NCBI GenBank assembly: GCA_028288705.1
Contig: JAQBNH010000006.1
Span: 124,001 to 188,000, forward strand
DNA length: 64,000 nucleotides
Direction of reading: 5' to 3'
Source: Ferruginibacter sp.
GTDB taxonomy: Bacteria > Bacteroidota > Bacteroidia > Chitinophagales > Chitinophagaceae
Shown here: positions 17,778 through 26,702 of the stretch, one piece after another
Layout of the letters: every line of letters begins with the position of its first letter
Numbering within the stretch: position 1 is the stretch's first letter
Translations under genes and position numbers: made by a program
The notes under the pieces: generated by a model
What the model was told of the DNA's origin: nothing
Database searches by the model: none
The model's input: the letters and a program-made list of their open reading frames with translations, nothing else

Positions 17778-20252
17778 TTACTCTTCAAAATAAATCCGCT
17801 TGACGCGCTGGGAGATATTAGTGAGTATTTCGTAAGGAATTGTTCCCGCCCAGGTTGCCAAAAGACTTACGGGAAGGCCTTCGCCAAAGACTATGAGTTG
17901 GTCTTCTTCCTTTGCATTAATACCGGTAATATCGATCATCGTCATATCCATGCACACATTTCCTACAACCGGAACCAGTTGATCCTGAAGTAACATCTTT
18001 CCCATACCATTCCCCAGAGCGCGCGGATAACCGTCCGCATAACCAATACGCACTGTAGCAATTGTTGAGTCGCGATCTAAAATGGCTTTACGGCTGTAAC
18101 CAACGCTCTCCCCTTTTTTCACCTGCCGGATTTGCGAGATCGTTGTGACTAATGTACTCACATTTCGCAATTGTAGCTGTGTATCCGGAAGGCTATCAAC
18201 GCCATATAAACCGATGCCGAGGCGAACCATATCGAGTTGCATACGCGAATGCCGGCGGATACCAGAGCTGTTGGAAATATGTTGCAAGAAATCATATGAC
18301 AGCGCCTCGCGAAGACGGCCAGACATAGTTTGAAATAATTCGTACTGCGCATTTGTAAATGTATCATGAGCAGGATCATCGCTGGCAACAAGATGCGAAA
18401 AAACAGATCTGATTTTAAGGGCAGCGTTGGCATGCAGAATAGCGTTGAGCTCTTCCATATCGCCTTGTTCGAAACCGAGCCGATGCATACCGGTGTCCAA
18501 TTTTATGTGTACGGGAAAATCCTTTATATTATTTTCCTGTAAGTGATGATAAAAAGAACGCAGGATTTTAAAAGAATATAATTCCGGCTCCAGGTTATAA
18601 CGCACGATACTTTCAAAACCTTCCTCTTCGGTATTCATCACCATGATGGGCAAACTTATTCCTGCCTTACGTAATTCAACACCTTCGTCTGCATAGGCAA
18701 CACCGAGGTAATCGGCGCCGGCATGCTGCAATAAGCTGGCTATCTCATAACTGCCGCTTCCATAGCTAAAAGCCTTAACCATCGCCATTAATTTTACACC
18801 GCGCCTCAATTGCCGGCGATAAAATTTAAGGTTATGCCGCAATGCCGTTAAATTAATTTCCAGCAACGTGTTATGCACTTTTCGTTCGAAGGCCTTACTG
18901 ATCTTTTCAAATGCAAAACTCCTCGCACCTTTCAACAGGATTGTTTCTTCGCGGAAATGAAGTGCCGGAAGGCTTTGGATAAATTCATCCGTTGAATTAA
19001 AAAATGCAGTATTAGGAAGACAGGAAAACTTATCGGCATATTTTACCAGTTGGTGGCCGATACCGATGAAACGATACAATGCCCGTTGCTGTAATAAATC
19101 TGCGATAACCGAATACAAGGAATCGGCAGATTTTCCAGATTGCAGGAAATCGCTGAGAATCACCGTGCGCCGATCATGCTGCTGTTGCTGTTGTAGAAAA
19201 TCTAATGCAATTAATAAAGAGTCAAGATCCGCATTATAACTGTCGTTGATGATTGAACAGTGATGAATGCCTTCAAGTAGTTCGAGACGCATTGCCACTG
19301 GTTTGAGTTGCAACATACGCAAGTTAATTACTGATGGCGGGTATTGAAGTAACAACATCAGGCAATAACAACTGATCGCATTGCTGACTGATGCCGTATC
19401 CTTAAAATAAATTTCAAATTCCACCGGCTTGTCCATGTAAACTCCCGCAATACGGCTACCTCCCTCAACGGGTATAATTGATGAAATGCGAAAATCTGCA
19501 TCATGCAATGTTGACGAGGTGAAGGATTTCAGATGCGGGTGTTCTTTCAGGAATTGCCGGATAGTGATAGCTGTATCGTCATCATCCGCGGAATAGACGA
19601 GCCATTCGGCATTGGAAAAAAGTAACAATTTTTCCCTCAATTTTTCAATCCGGCTTGCGAATTGTTCCGCGTGTGCTTCGCCGAGATAAGTAAGAATACC
19701 AATATTTGGAGCGATCAGCTGCTGGAGCTTAACCATTTCCCCTGGTTCGGAAATGCCCGCCTCGAAAATTCCAAGGTTATCTGTTGGAGAAATCTGCGCT
19801 ATACTTAACGGCACACCAAGTTGGGAATTGTAACTTTTCGGACTGCGGACGATATTGAAATCGTTTTGCAGCAATTGATACAGCCATTCCTTAACGATCG
19901 TTTTGCCGTTGCTGCCTGTAATTCCAATCACGGGAAACGAAAATTGCTGACGATGATGCGCAGCTAACTTTTGTAACGCAGAAAGCGGATCAGGAAGGAG
20001 AATAAAATTTGCTTCCGGAAAATCTTTTGTTGAAAAGTTATCTTTGACAACAAAATTCCGAACAGCATTTTTATATAAGTCGGAAATGAATGAAGCACCA
20101 TCCTGGTTAACTCCTTTCAACGCAAAAAAAAGGGTCGTTTCCGGAAAATTGATATTACGACTGTCAGTTGCAAGATGGCTGATCTGCGCCGGGTTCACCA
20201 ATTGATGTTTCGCCCCAAGGATCTCCGCAATATTTTCGATGTTATAATTCAA
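17778..20252 (-). CDS. murF-alr: bifunctional MurF ligase / alanine racemase
   Basis: A fusion of two peptidoglycan-precursor enzymes, 824 residues. The N-terminal half (to about 450) is UDP-N-acetylmuramoyl-tripeptide:D-Ala-D-Ala ligase with the ATP loop ITGSNGKTIVKEW near residue 112 and SYNADLDSL. The C-terminal half is a PLP alanine racemase: the lysine that binds PLP is in MAMVKAFSYGSG near residue 490, the second catalytic Tyr in SVGYSRKAI, and VCMDMTMIDIT closes the site. The fusion couples D-Ala supply to its use and is known in Bacteroidota. A QQQQQ run occurs at about 350. No ATG fits; TTG at 20252 gives the expected N-terminus. Confidence 0.95.
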   Translation of the reverse strand: MNYNIENIAEILGAKHQLVNPAQISHLATDSRNINFPETTLFFALKGVNQDGASFISDLYKNAVRNFVVKDNFSTKDFPEANFILLPDPLSALQKLAAHHRQQFSFPVIGITGSNGKTIVKEWLYQLLQNDFNIVRSPKSYNSQLGVPLSIAQISPTDNLGIFEAGISEPGEMVKLQQLIAPNIGILTYLGEAHAEQFASRIEKLREKLLLFSNAEWLVYSADDDDTAITIRQFLKEHPHLKSFTSSTLHDADFRISSIIPVEGGSRIAGVYMDKPVEFEIYFKDTASVSNAISCYCLMLLLQYPPSVINLRMLQLKPVAMRLELLEGIHHCSIINDSYNADLDSLLIALDFLQQQQQHDRRTVILSDFLQSGKSADSLYSVIADLLQQRALYRFIGIGHQLVKYADKFSCLPNTAFFNSTDEFIQSLPALHFREETILLKGARSFAFEKISKAFERKVHNTLLEINLTALRHNLKFYRRQLRRGVKLMAMVKAFSYGSGSYEIASLLQHAGADYLGVAYADEGVELRKAGISLPIMVMNTEEEGFESIVRYNLEPELYSFKILRSFYHHLQENNIKDFPVHIKLDTGMHRLGFEQGDMEELNAILHANAALKIRSVFSHLVASDDPAHDTFTNAQYELFQTMSGRLREALSYDFLQHISNSSGIRRHSRMQLDMVRLGIGLYGVDSLPDTQLQLRNVSTLVTTISQIRQVKKGESVGYSRKAILDRDSTIATVRIGYADGYPRALGNGMGKMLLQDQLVPVVGNVCMDMTMIDITGINAKEEDQLIVFGEGLPVSLLATWAGTIPYEILTNISQRVKRIYFEE

Positions 20253-20275
20253 GGGCGCATTGTAAATTGTAGTAA

Positions 20276-21292
20276 TTAGTGGGCCTGGTCATCATCACGT
20301 TCAACCAGTTTCGCATCCATATCCTCAGGATTTTTTTTATCCATGAAGATCGAATAAAAGATAGATCCGCCAAGGCATACCATGATAATACCGAGCGAAA
20401 TAAACACCTGCGTTGTTTTATCAACCCATTGATTGATCCAATGCTCGCCGAGCATTTTTAGGCCGATAAAAATGAGTACAATTGCGATGCCCTGCGGCAG
20501 GTAATCAAACTTATTAACGGCACCACGCAGGAGGAAAAACAGGGAACGCAAACCAAGTACGGCAAAAATATTGGAGGTGTAAATTACCAGCCGAGCGGTT
20601 GTCTGATAGTCGGGCGTTTTCGTGTCCACGATGCCCATCACAGCGGGAATAGAATCCAGGGCAAAAACCAGGTCAATAGCGGCAAGCATGATCACCACAA
20701 CAAATAAGGTCGTATAAAATTTCTTCCCATTTTCTACAACAGCAAACTTCCCTCCGCCATCATGCGGGGCAAGTGGCAGAAATTTTTTCAGGAATTTATA
20801 CACTTTACTTTGCTGCGGGTTAAATTCGCCATCATCTTCATCGGAACCAAACATTTTATAGCCCGTATAAACCAGGAATGCACCGAATATATACAGCAGC
20901 CAATGGAATTTTTCCACCAGTGCAACGCCAACGGTGATAAAGATTATGCGGAAGACAATCGCCATCAGGATACCTATCAACAACACACGACCGTAATCTT
21001 TCTCTTTCACGCTGAAGGCGCTGAAAATAAGAATAAAGACGAAAATATTATCGATACTTAAACTCCACTCCATCAGGTAGGCGCTGAGGTATTCGAGTGC
21101 AGGCTTCTGGCCGTTTTCAATCCAGAGAAAAATGCAAAACGCAAGAGCAAGTCCAACCCAGAAAAAAGTTTGATACAACGCCTGTTTAATGGTAACCTTT
21201 TTATTTTTCTTACTTAATAAACCGAGGTCAAAAACAAGTGCAATCAAGATCACCGCACTAAAAACAAGATATAATAATTGCGTTTTGTTCAT
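20276..21292 (-). CDS. TerC-family membrane protein
   Basis: A polytopic protein of 339 residues with about nine helices. The family acidic motifs occur as MEWSLSIDNIFVF and the second-half ALDSIPAVMGI, which lie in the membrane and are thought to bind metal ions. TerC proteins have been linked to tellurite resistance and, more recently, to manganese export that supports exoenzymes; which applies here is unknown. Start ATG 21292 overlaps the gldG stop as ATGA, implying translational coupling; an in-frame start at 21328 would extend into gldG. The C-terminus is strongly acidic. Confidence 0.88.
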   Translation of the reverse strand: MNKTQLLYLVFSAVILIALVFDLGLLSKKNKKVTIKQALYQTFFWVGLALAFCIFLWIENGQKPALEYLSAYLMEWSLSIDNIFVFILIFSAFSVKEKDYGRVLLIGILMAIVFRIIFITVGVALVEKFHWLLYIFGAFLVYTGYKMFGSDEDDGEFNPQQSKVYKFLKKFLPLAPHDGGGKFAVVENGKKFYTTLFVVVIMLAAIDLVFALDSIPAVMGIVDTKTPDYQTTARLVIYTSNIFAVLGLRSLFFLLRGAVNKFDYLPQGIAIVLIFIGLKMLGEHWINQWVDKTTQVFISLGIIMVCLGGSIFYSIFMDKKNPEDMDAKLVERDDDQAH

Positions 21293-23001
21293 ATTATTTT
21301 CGTTTGATATTTTCTTGCCCGACGCCATTGAAAAATAAAAGCAAACAACAGCACGAGCAACACAGGCGCCGCAATATTTATCACCTGCCAGAATAATTTA
21401 TTATCGTTTACTTTTTTCGTATCCAGCAACCGAATGGTATAATCCTTTGATTTTGCCTCACTCAGGCCATTTTCATTTACGAGATATTCCAGGCAGTTTT
21501 GCAGGAATGTTTTATTAGCGAAAGGAAATTCTTTTTGCGTTCCGAATGTATAGGGATTCATGCCCATCGGTATCGGCTGATTTTTTAAAGCACTGTTCAA
21601 CACGATGTCGCCGTCTGCAACGATAATTATTTTATTATCTGTAAGGCAATTGGGTAAAAAGCCTGCTTCATATTTCGTGAGGCTGTCATTCATTTCTTTT
21701 GACAAACGATTCGCGTACAAAGAGCGAAACTTTCCTTCCAGCAACAGGGCGACAGGAATATTCGCTGTACGAAATTTTTCATCTTCGGCGGCGTTCACAT
21801 TTTCTTTACCACTGATCAACGCCGGAGTGCCGATCGTTCTTGCATTAGCAGAAGAGTGTAACAAAACAGTTTTCCGAATGCCTTCTGCTTCGATCGTGTC
21901 AACAGAATTCACGAAACGGCCTGCAACGAACCCGATATTTTTCGTCACGGGATTGGTGGCAGTGCCTTCCAGCACCGGGAAATAATTCCACGGTAACAGT
22001 TCGAACTGGCCATTTCCATTAACATCAAAAGGCAGAAAATCACATTGCAAGTCCATAACCAAGTCGGGGTTAATCCTTGCGCCATATCGAAACAACAGGT
22101 CGTTTATCTGAAGGTCGCGATCATAAGCAACTACTTCATTTTTTATTTTCAAACTGTCCATTTCAGCATTCAACCTATCGGCGAAGACTAACAATTTTCC
22201 ACCATTCATTACAAACTGATCCAGCTTTAATTTTGCGTGTTCTGAAAAACCGGTGGTCGGCTTTACAATCATCAGCACTTTAAATTCTGCAGGAACAAAC
22301 GGTTGCTTATTTGGATCAAAAGTGAACAGCTGATAGTCGGCTTTCAATGTATTTTCTACAAGATCATAGGTCGTCATTTCCATCGGCTCACCGTTACCGA
22401 TAGCATATGCGAGCATTGGCTTTTCGGTGCGCGAAGCTTTTGCTATCGCATCGGCAAACTGGTATTCCAGCATGGCTTCCGCACTGTTCAGTTCCTGGAA
22501 ATTGATGAGCGGTGTTTTGCCCTGGTAAAGGGTGACGGGGATGGTTTGCTCCTTATAATGAACAAGTGCTACCGGATAAACAAATTGTTGCTGCTGCCCT
22601 TCTTTCACCTGTGATGTAAGGTTGATCGGGTAAAGCCCCATGGCAGACAAAGTATCTCCATATACAACGTTGCTATTAGGAACAGTCTCTTCGGGGGAAA
22701 TAACATTATACTTCAATTTCGGTCCCGCGATCTCTTTAAATTCCTGAAGCAAATCAGTAGTAGCAGCGCCCAATTTTTTGAAGCCGCTCGGATAATCGCC
22801 TTTCAGGAAAACATCGATTGTGAGCGGCGCGTCGATCTTCTTCAGCACATTGATCGTTGCATTGCTTAATGTAAACCGATGTTCGTTTGTCAGATCGACA
22901 CGGGCATGCCAGCGGGATGCCGCGAGGTTAACGAATAGCAGGCAAAGGATCAAAATCATAAGGCTCCATTTACTGCTTAATATCTTATTGATCAGCCTCA
23001 T
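21289..23001 (-). CDS. gldG: gliding-motility ABC-transporter auxiliary protein GldG
   Basis: A 570-residue protein with an N-terminal anchor helix (about 13-29), a large periplasmic region and a C-terminal helix (about 545-562, PVLLVLLFAFIFQW). GldG landmarks include RVDLTNEHRFTLS, LTIDVFLKGDYPSGFKKLG, and the DUF4350-like GGKLLVFADRLN. With GldF and the ATPase GldA it forms an ABC transporter required for gliding in Flavobacterium johnsoniae. gldA is not in this window. The start overlaps the gldF stop by four bases. Confidence 0.93.
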   Translation of the reverse strand: MRLINKILSSKWSLMILILCLLFVNLAASRWHARVDLTNEHRFTLSNATINVLKKIDAPLTIDVFLKGDYPSGFKKLGAATTDLLQEFKEIAGPKLKYNVISPEETVPNSNVVYGDTLSAMGLYPINLTSQVKEGQQQQFVYPVALVHYKEQTIPVTLYQGKTPLINFQELNSAEAMLEYQFADAIAKASRTEKPMLAYAIGNGEPMEMTTYDLVENTLKADYQLFTFDPNKQPFVPAEFKVLMIVKPTTGFSEHAKLKLDQFVMNGGKLLVFADRLNAEMDSLKIKNEVVAYDRDLQINDLLFRYGARINPDLVMDLQCDFLPFDVNGNGQFELLPWNYFPVLEGTATNPVTKNIGFVAGRFVNSVDTIEAEGIRKTVLLHSSANARTIGTPALISGKENVNAAEDEKFRTANIPVALLLEGKFRSLYANRLSKEMNDSLTKYEAGFLPNCLTDNKIIIVADGDIVLNSALKNQPIPMGMNPYTFGTQKEFPFANKTFLQNCLEYLVNENGLSEAKSKDYTIRLLDTKKVNDNKLFWQVINIAAPVLLVLLFAFIFQWRRARKYQTKII

Positions 23002-23720
23002 TTATTTTTATTCAATTGTTTAGTTGTGATCAGGAGAAATAATATAATCAAACTCAAGAAGTAAATAAGATCGCGGCTATCCAGGACACCGCGGCTGATG
23101 CTTCGATAATGAAAGTCGATCCCGATCATCTCTGTATAATAATCAAGGTTCCCCTGGAGAAACGACAATTTGCTCAAAGCATTGAAACCAAAATAAATGA
23201 GCAGGCAGGCAAAGGCACTTACTAAAAAAGCAACGACGGCATTATTTGTAAATGAACTGCAACAAAGACTGATTGCTGCAAAAACGGCTGCAAGTAAAAA
23301 CAAACCGAAATAACTTCCGGTAATTCCGCCTGAATCAATACTAACGGCGGCCAAGCTTTTGATGGTTATAACATACACGAAAGTTGGAACGATTACGAAG
23401 ACAAGGACGATTAACACCGCGAGGTATTTGCCTATTACGATATTTGAAGCAGTTAATGGGCGGGTTTTCAGAATCTCAAAGGTGCCGGTTTTAAACTCTT
23501 CCGAAATGCTGCGCATCGTGATGGCAGGAACGAGAAACATTAATACCCAGGGCGCCAGCTCGAAAAATTTGTCTAATGAGGCGTAGCCAAAATCCAGGAT
23601 ACTGCTTTCGCTTAACAGGAAGAGGAAAATACCATTAATGAGCAGGAATAACACAATGGCGATATAGCCCGTAAGATTGCTGAAAAACTGGTTTATTTCC
23701 TTTTTACAGATACTCCACAT
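22998..23720 (-). CDS. gldF: gliding-motility ABC-transporter permease GldF
   Basis: A 240-residue ABC-2 type permease with six hydrophobic segments. The start MWSICKKEINQFFSNLTGYIA and the FKTGTFEILKTRPLTA loop before the third helix are typical of GldF and of related gliding permeases. It heads the reverse run gldF-gldG-terC-murF/alr, in which the first three genes overlap by four bases each and the last follows at 23 bases. Upstream is the 487-bp gap; the nearest -7-like sequence there has one mismatch, so its promoter is uncertain. Confidence 0.92.
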   Translation of the reverse strand: MWSICKKEINQFFSNLTGYIAIVLFLLINGIFLFLLSESSILDFGYASLDKFFELAPWVLMFLVPAITMRSISEEFKTGTFEILKTRPLTASNIVIGKYLAVLIVLVFVIVPTFVYVITIKSLAAVSIDSGGITGSYFGLFLLAAVFAAISLCCSSFTNNAVVAFLVSAFACLLIYFGFNALSKLSFLQGNLDYYTEMIGIDFHYRSISRGVLDSRDLIYFLSLIILFLLITTKQLNKNK

Positions 23721-23882
23721 GTATTTTAAATTGCTGCAATTTACTATTTACCAAACTAATAGCAGAACTATCGCTCATCGTTAAAAAAAAATAACAATAG
23801 AAGCAGCAGAATTCCTCAGGTTCCTGTCATATAGGAGAACTGACTTATAAGAATTACCAATTACATTTTACAAGATCTGAAT

Positions 23883-23908
23883 AAACGGGCAACCGTTTGT
23901 TTTTTTGA
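23883..23908 (+). terminator. terminator-like hairpin in intergenic gap
   Basis: AAACGG (23883-23888) pairs with CCGTTT (23893-23898) around a four-base loop and is followed by a G and a run of T. The stem is short but the T tract is long. Confidence 0.45.
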
Positions 23909-23972
23909 CAACAATCGTGTTCAGAAAAAACAGGGATTTGGATCAAAGTTGTTTACCAAAACCAACTGCCGT

Positions 23973-23998
23973 CCCCCGTTTTAAACGGGGGATTTTTA
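23973..23998 (+). terminator. strong hairpin with T tract, no gene upstream
   Basis: CCCCCGTT and AACGGGGG pair perfectly around a three-base loop (23973-23991) and are followed by ATTTTTA. A stem this strong normally ends a transcript, yet the only upstream gene runs the other way, pointing to an unannotated small RNA. Confidence 0.6.
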
Positions 23999-24112
23999 TA
24001 TTATGAGCATCTCTAATCTGAGGTAATTTTTTCCCTTTTCATGTCGAACTGTCCACTATTGTTGTTCAAACATTGGTTAGTTGACTCATTTGTCGTGAAT
24101 TTCGTCTTTGGT

Positions 24113-24131
24113 CTTGATTTTGCAAATCAAG
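24113..24131. promoter_or_regulatory. perfect dyad upstream of porin-like gene
   Basis: CTTGATTT and AAATCAAG flank TGC, about 77 bases before the ATG at 24208. This looks like an operator for a dimeric regulator; none is identified. Confidence 0.45.
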
Positions 24132-24207
24132 GTTTTATAACCAGGCTTATGTGAGCGTGGAATTTTCTTAACCGTTCCGGAGGTTACCGGGATAAAAACT
24201 ACAAATT

Positions 24208-24795
24208 ATGAAATACACATTATCATTATTGATTGCAGGCGTTATGGCAGCAGGTACTGTTTCAGCGCAAAAAGTAAATTTCGGTGTTAAAGCAGGTGCA
24301 AACATTTCAACCATTAAATATGATCCGGATCTTGACAACGGAACAAAAGTTGGCTTTCATGCTGGTGGACTTGCCCATATTCACCTTGCTCCACAATTAG
24401 CACTACAACCAGAAGTCTTGTATTCAATGCAAGGGGCCAAAAATAACATGCTGAACGGTAAAACAGAATTTACATTAGGTTATATCGCAGTTCCTGTTAT
24501 GTTACAGTATATGTTCGACAACGGTTTCAGGATCGAAGCAGGCCCTCAGGTTAGTTTCCTTACAAGCGCTAAAAAAGAAATTGCTAATGTTGAAACTGAT
24601 ATCAAAAAAGAAATCAACAAAGCTGATTTTGGTGTAGGCGCCGGAATTAGTTATGTTATGAAATCAGGTTTTGGTATTGACGCTCGTTATAACTTTGGTT
24701 TAAACGATATCAGCAAAGACAAAATTGCTAACCCTTACAAAGCTTACAATCGTGGTGCACAAATTGGTTTATTCTACCAATTTTCTCACAAATAA
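24208..24795 (+). CDS. porin-family outer-membrane beta-barrel protein
   Basis: A 195-residue protein of the small PorT/OmpA-like barrel family. After a signal peptide ending VSAQ the mature start is KVNFGVKAGANISTIKY, the usual first strand of this family. Later strands include LALQPEVLYSMQGAK, GYIAVPVMLQYMF and FRIEAGPQVSFL. It ends in a barrel strand (AQIGLFYQFSHK). Transport of a specific solute is not implied by the family. The gene has a long upstream region with a dyad and a strong terminator downstream, as expected of an abundant envelope protein. Confidence 0.88.
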   Translation: MKYTLSLLIAGVMAAGTVSAQKVNFGVKAGANISTIKYDPDLDNGTKVGFHAGGLAHIHLAPQLALQPEVLYSMQGAKNNMLNGKTEFTLGYIAVPVMLQYMFDNGFRIEAGPQVSFLTSAKKEIANVETDIKKEINKADFGVGAGISYVMKSGFGIDARYNFGLNDISKDKIANPYKAYNRGAQIGLFYQFSHK

Positions 24796-24811
24796 TTTAA
24801 TCGTTGATTAT

Positions 24812-24846
24812 AAAAAAAGCCAGAATTTATTTTCTGGCTTTTTTAT
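24812..24846. terminator. bidirectional terminator
   Basis: AAAAAGCCAGAA and TTCTGGCTTTTT form a long perfect stem around a six-base loop, with A and T tracts on both sides. It separates the porin-like gene from the convergent DUF885 gene. Confidence 0.92.
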
Positions 24847-24852
24847 TTTAAA

Positions 24853-26142
24853 TTATTGAAGGTTCTCTGCTGTAAGCTGGTTACTAAGTAAGACCCCAAA
24901 CTTTTCCCAGCGTTGATCGTTATTTTTTGCCCCACCTGCTTTTATATCAACGTAATTTTTTACCAGGTCCATTCCATAATTGTAGTTGATGATATAGCTG
25001 CGATACTTTTTAATGAAACTCATTGATTTGACTGCACCTGCTTCACTAAACAAACAGTACTCTTTCAACCAACGCAGTGCTTCCGCTTCATTCATCGTAC
25101 CATCAACAGTGCCTCTTCCGACTTCATTGCGCGCATAGTTAAGGGCAGCCTTTGCCTTGAGTGCAGCGAAATATCTTGCAATACCACTCGTATCTAACCC
25201 AGCGATAGGCAACAAAACATTTTTTGTAAATTCGATGCTTTCGTTTCCGGGAAATGCCAGGTCTATTCCAAAGTTGGCACTTCCTTCTGCAATTAATGAT
25301 TGCGGGCTGAACAAGGGATACAAGGAAACTTCGATATGCCCTTTATCCCGGTAGAGATTTTTTTCCAGCAAGGCATTGTACACATGATGTCCCGGATAAC
25401 CTTCGTGGCAGGCAAGGTCAATCGCGCGGTCGATGTAGATATCGAGATCTGTATTAATTTGAATCAGGCTTTGATAATTTCCTTTGTACCAGTTATATCC
25501 GCTCCAGGGTTTACCTGTAACATATTCCATACTGAAGTTTTCATTCTCAGGGATATGATAATGTGGCAGACTGCGTTTACGCGCCTCCGCGATGGCTGTT
25601 TTAAAAACAGTATCAATTTTATTTTTGGGGATGATGAATTTCCGGGCGAGTTGTTGAAATCTATCTGATATGTTGCCCGTTCCGGGAAGCAGGCTATCCA
25701 GCTTTACCAACAAGTCTTTAAAATGCTGTTCCGTATATTTAGGCGCAACGGCTGCAAAGAAGTCGCGTGACTCTTCATCAAAGTTTCCAAATTCGCCTGA
25801 GAAAATTTTTATACGACGTTCGAACGCCTTTAACTGCGCTTGCATCCAGGTAATGCGCTCCGCTGAAGAATCTTTCCCTGAAAAAGTTTGCAATTCATTT
25901 TCCATTGTACGCACAGCAAGAAGGAAGCTGTCTTTTGGAAAACGAGCATTTTTTACTCCTGTTGGTTTCAGGGAATCTGGACCATAATAGGCATCAACGA
26001 AATCCGTATCATAGTCTCCAATAGAAAGACCGAGGCGAACATAATCTTCGGCAATGGCGTTGAGCGATTTGCCTGACTGATGCTGTTTTTGCGAACAGGA
26101 AACACAGAGTAATAAGGCAAAATAAAATAATTGTTTCTTCAT
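24853..26142 (-). CDS. DUF885-family lipoprotein, putative metallopeptidase
   Basis: A 429-residue lipoprotein (MKKQLFYFALLLCVSC, lipid Cys16). Its core has ACHEGYPGHHVYNALLE, the DUF885 motif in which HExxxHH-type residues are thought to bind zinc, followed by the downstream Glu in LIAEGSANFG. The family resembles gluzincin peptidases of the M3-like clan, but few members have been assayed and no substrate is known. It would act in the periplasm or at the surface from its lipid anchor. The gene is divergent from the proline-rich protein. Confidence 0.85.
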   Translation of the reverse strand: MKKQLFYFALLLCVSCSQKQHQSGKSLNAIAEDYVRLGLSIGDYDTDFVDAYYGPDSLKPTGVKNARFPKDSFLLAVRTMENELQTFSGKDSSAERITWMQAQLKAFERRIKIFSGEFGNFDEESRDFFAAVAPKYTEQHFKDLLVKLDSLLPGTGNISDRFQQLARKFIIPKNKIDTVFKTAIAEARKRSLPHYHIPENENFSMEYVTGKPWSGYNWYKGNYQSLIQINTDLDIYIDRAIDLACHEGYPGHHVYNALLEKNLYRDKGHIEVSLYPLFSPQSLIAEGSANFGIDLAFPGNESIEFTKNVLLPIAGLDTSGIARYFAALKAKAALNYARNEVGRGTVDGTMNEAEALRWLKEYCLFSEAGAVKSMSFIKKYRSYIINYNYGMDLVKNYVDIKAGGAKNNDQRWEKFGVLLSNQLTAENLQ

Positions 26143-26242
26143 GAGGAACCTTTTGGGATTTTATAAAAATAACCTAATTACAAATTGAGCTATTAGCTTT
26201 TGTGGAAATTTTTAAGAACGGCATCCAATTGAAAAATTATTT

Positions 26243-26641
26243 ATGAAAAAGAAAATCGTCCTGTACGTTACCTGCTTTGTGATTGCCGGAAGTTATTCGC
26301 AGGCACAAACTAAAACGGATATCAGTACTCCACCTGCTCCGCCACCGCCGCCAATGGTCATGCTGGCTCCCCCACCACCTCCACCACCACCGCCTTTGCC
26401 CCCACCGCCGCCGCCAGTCCCGCGGGCTGTGTTCATTTCTTCCAGTATTATTAATGAAAATGGGAATGAAATATCCGTGAAGCCTGTAAATGGTGTTGAA
26501 ATGGTTTATGTGCTGAAAGATCATCAAACCAAAAAAATAAAATTGTCAACCTGGATGGGTAACAGGAAATATTACGACAAAAAATATGGCAAATTACCGC
26601 CGCCACCACCGCCTGTCGAAAGGCCAGTTATGGAAGAATAA
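26243..26641 (+). CDS. secreted proline-rich protein
   Basis: A 132-residue protein with a signal peptide ending SQAQ. The mature N-terminus is an extreme polyproline region: PPAPPPPP, then PPPPPPPPPLPPPPPPVP, which would form a stiff polyproline-II rod about 30 residues long. A compact middle part follows (SSSIINENGNEISVKPVNGVEMVYVLKDHQ), and a second proline run lies near the C-terminus. The tracts mix CCA, CCG, CCC and CCT codons. I recognise no named domain; such rods can reach across the periplasm or through peptidoglycan. It is flanked by its own strong terminator. Confidence 0.7.
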   Translation: MKKKIVLYVTCFVIAGSYSQAQTKTDISTPPAPPPPPMVMLAPPPPPPPPPLPPPPPPVPRAVFISSSIINENGNEISVKPVNGVEMVYVLKDHQTKKIKLSTWMGNRKYYDKKYGKLPPPPPPVERPVMEE

Positions 26642-26657
26642 ATAAAATAAAGCGCAT

Positions 26658-26687
26658 AAAAAAACCTCCACAACGGGAGGTTTTTTT
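26658..26687. terminator. bidirectional terminator
   Basis: CCTCC and GGAGG extended by A7 and T7 tracts form a stem of about 12 pairs around a short loop. It ends both the proline-rich gene and the convergent iscS-iscU-iscA transcript. Confidence 0.92.
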
Positions 26688-26702
26688 AAAATCAAATATT
26701 TC

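Larger units (their letters stand above)
23721..24207. other. 487-bp intergenic region with hairpins
   Basis: No coding frame with credible start and length is seen. It holds two terminator-like hairpins reading on the plus strand (23883-23908 and 23973-23998) although no plus-strand gene lies upstream, a perfect 8-bp dyad (24113-24131), and the upstream region of the porin-like gene. A small RNA transcribed rightwards is the simplest reading. Confidence 0.5.

Noticed and set aside
20276-21292. TerC protein as a tellurite-resistance determinant
   Set aside because: No other ter genes are present and the family is broad; only a metal-ion membrane role is supported.
26340-26420. Cytosine-rich repetitive tract that could be read as a DNA repeat or CRISPR-like element
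   Set aside because: No repeat-spacer structure; the sequence is simply mixed proline codons of the secreted protein.
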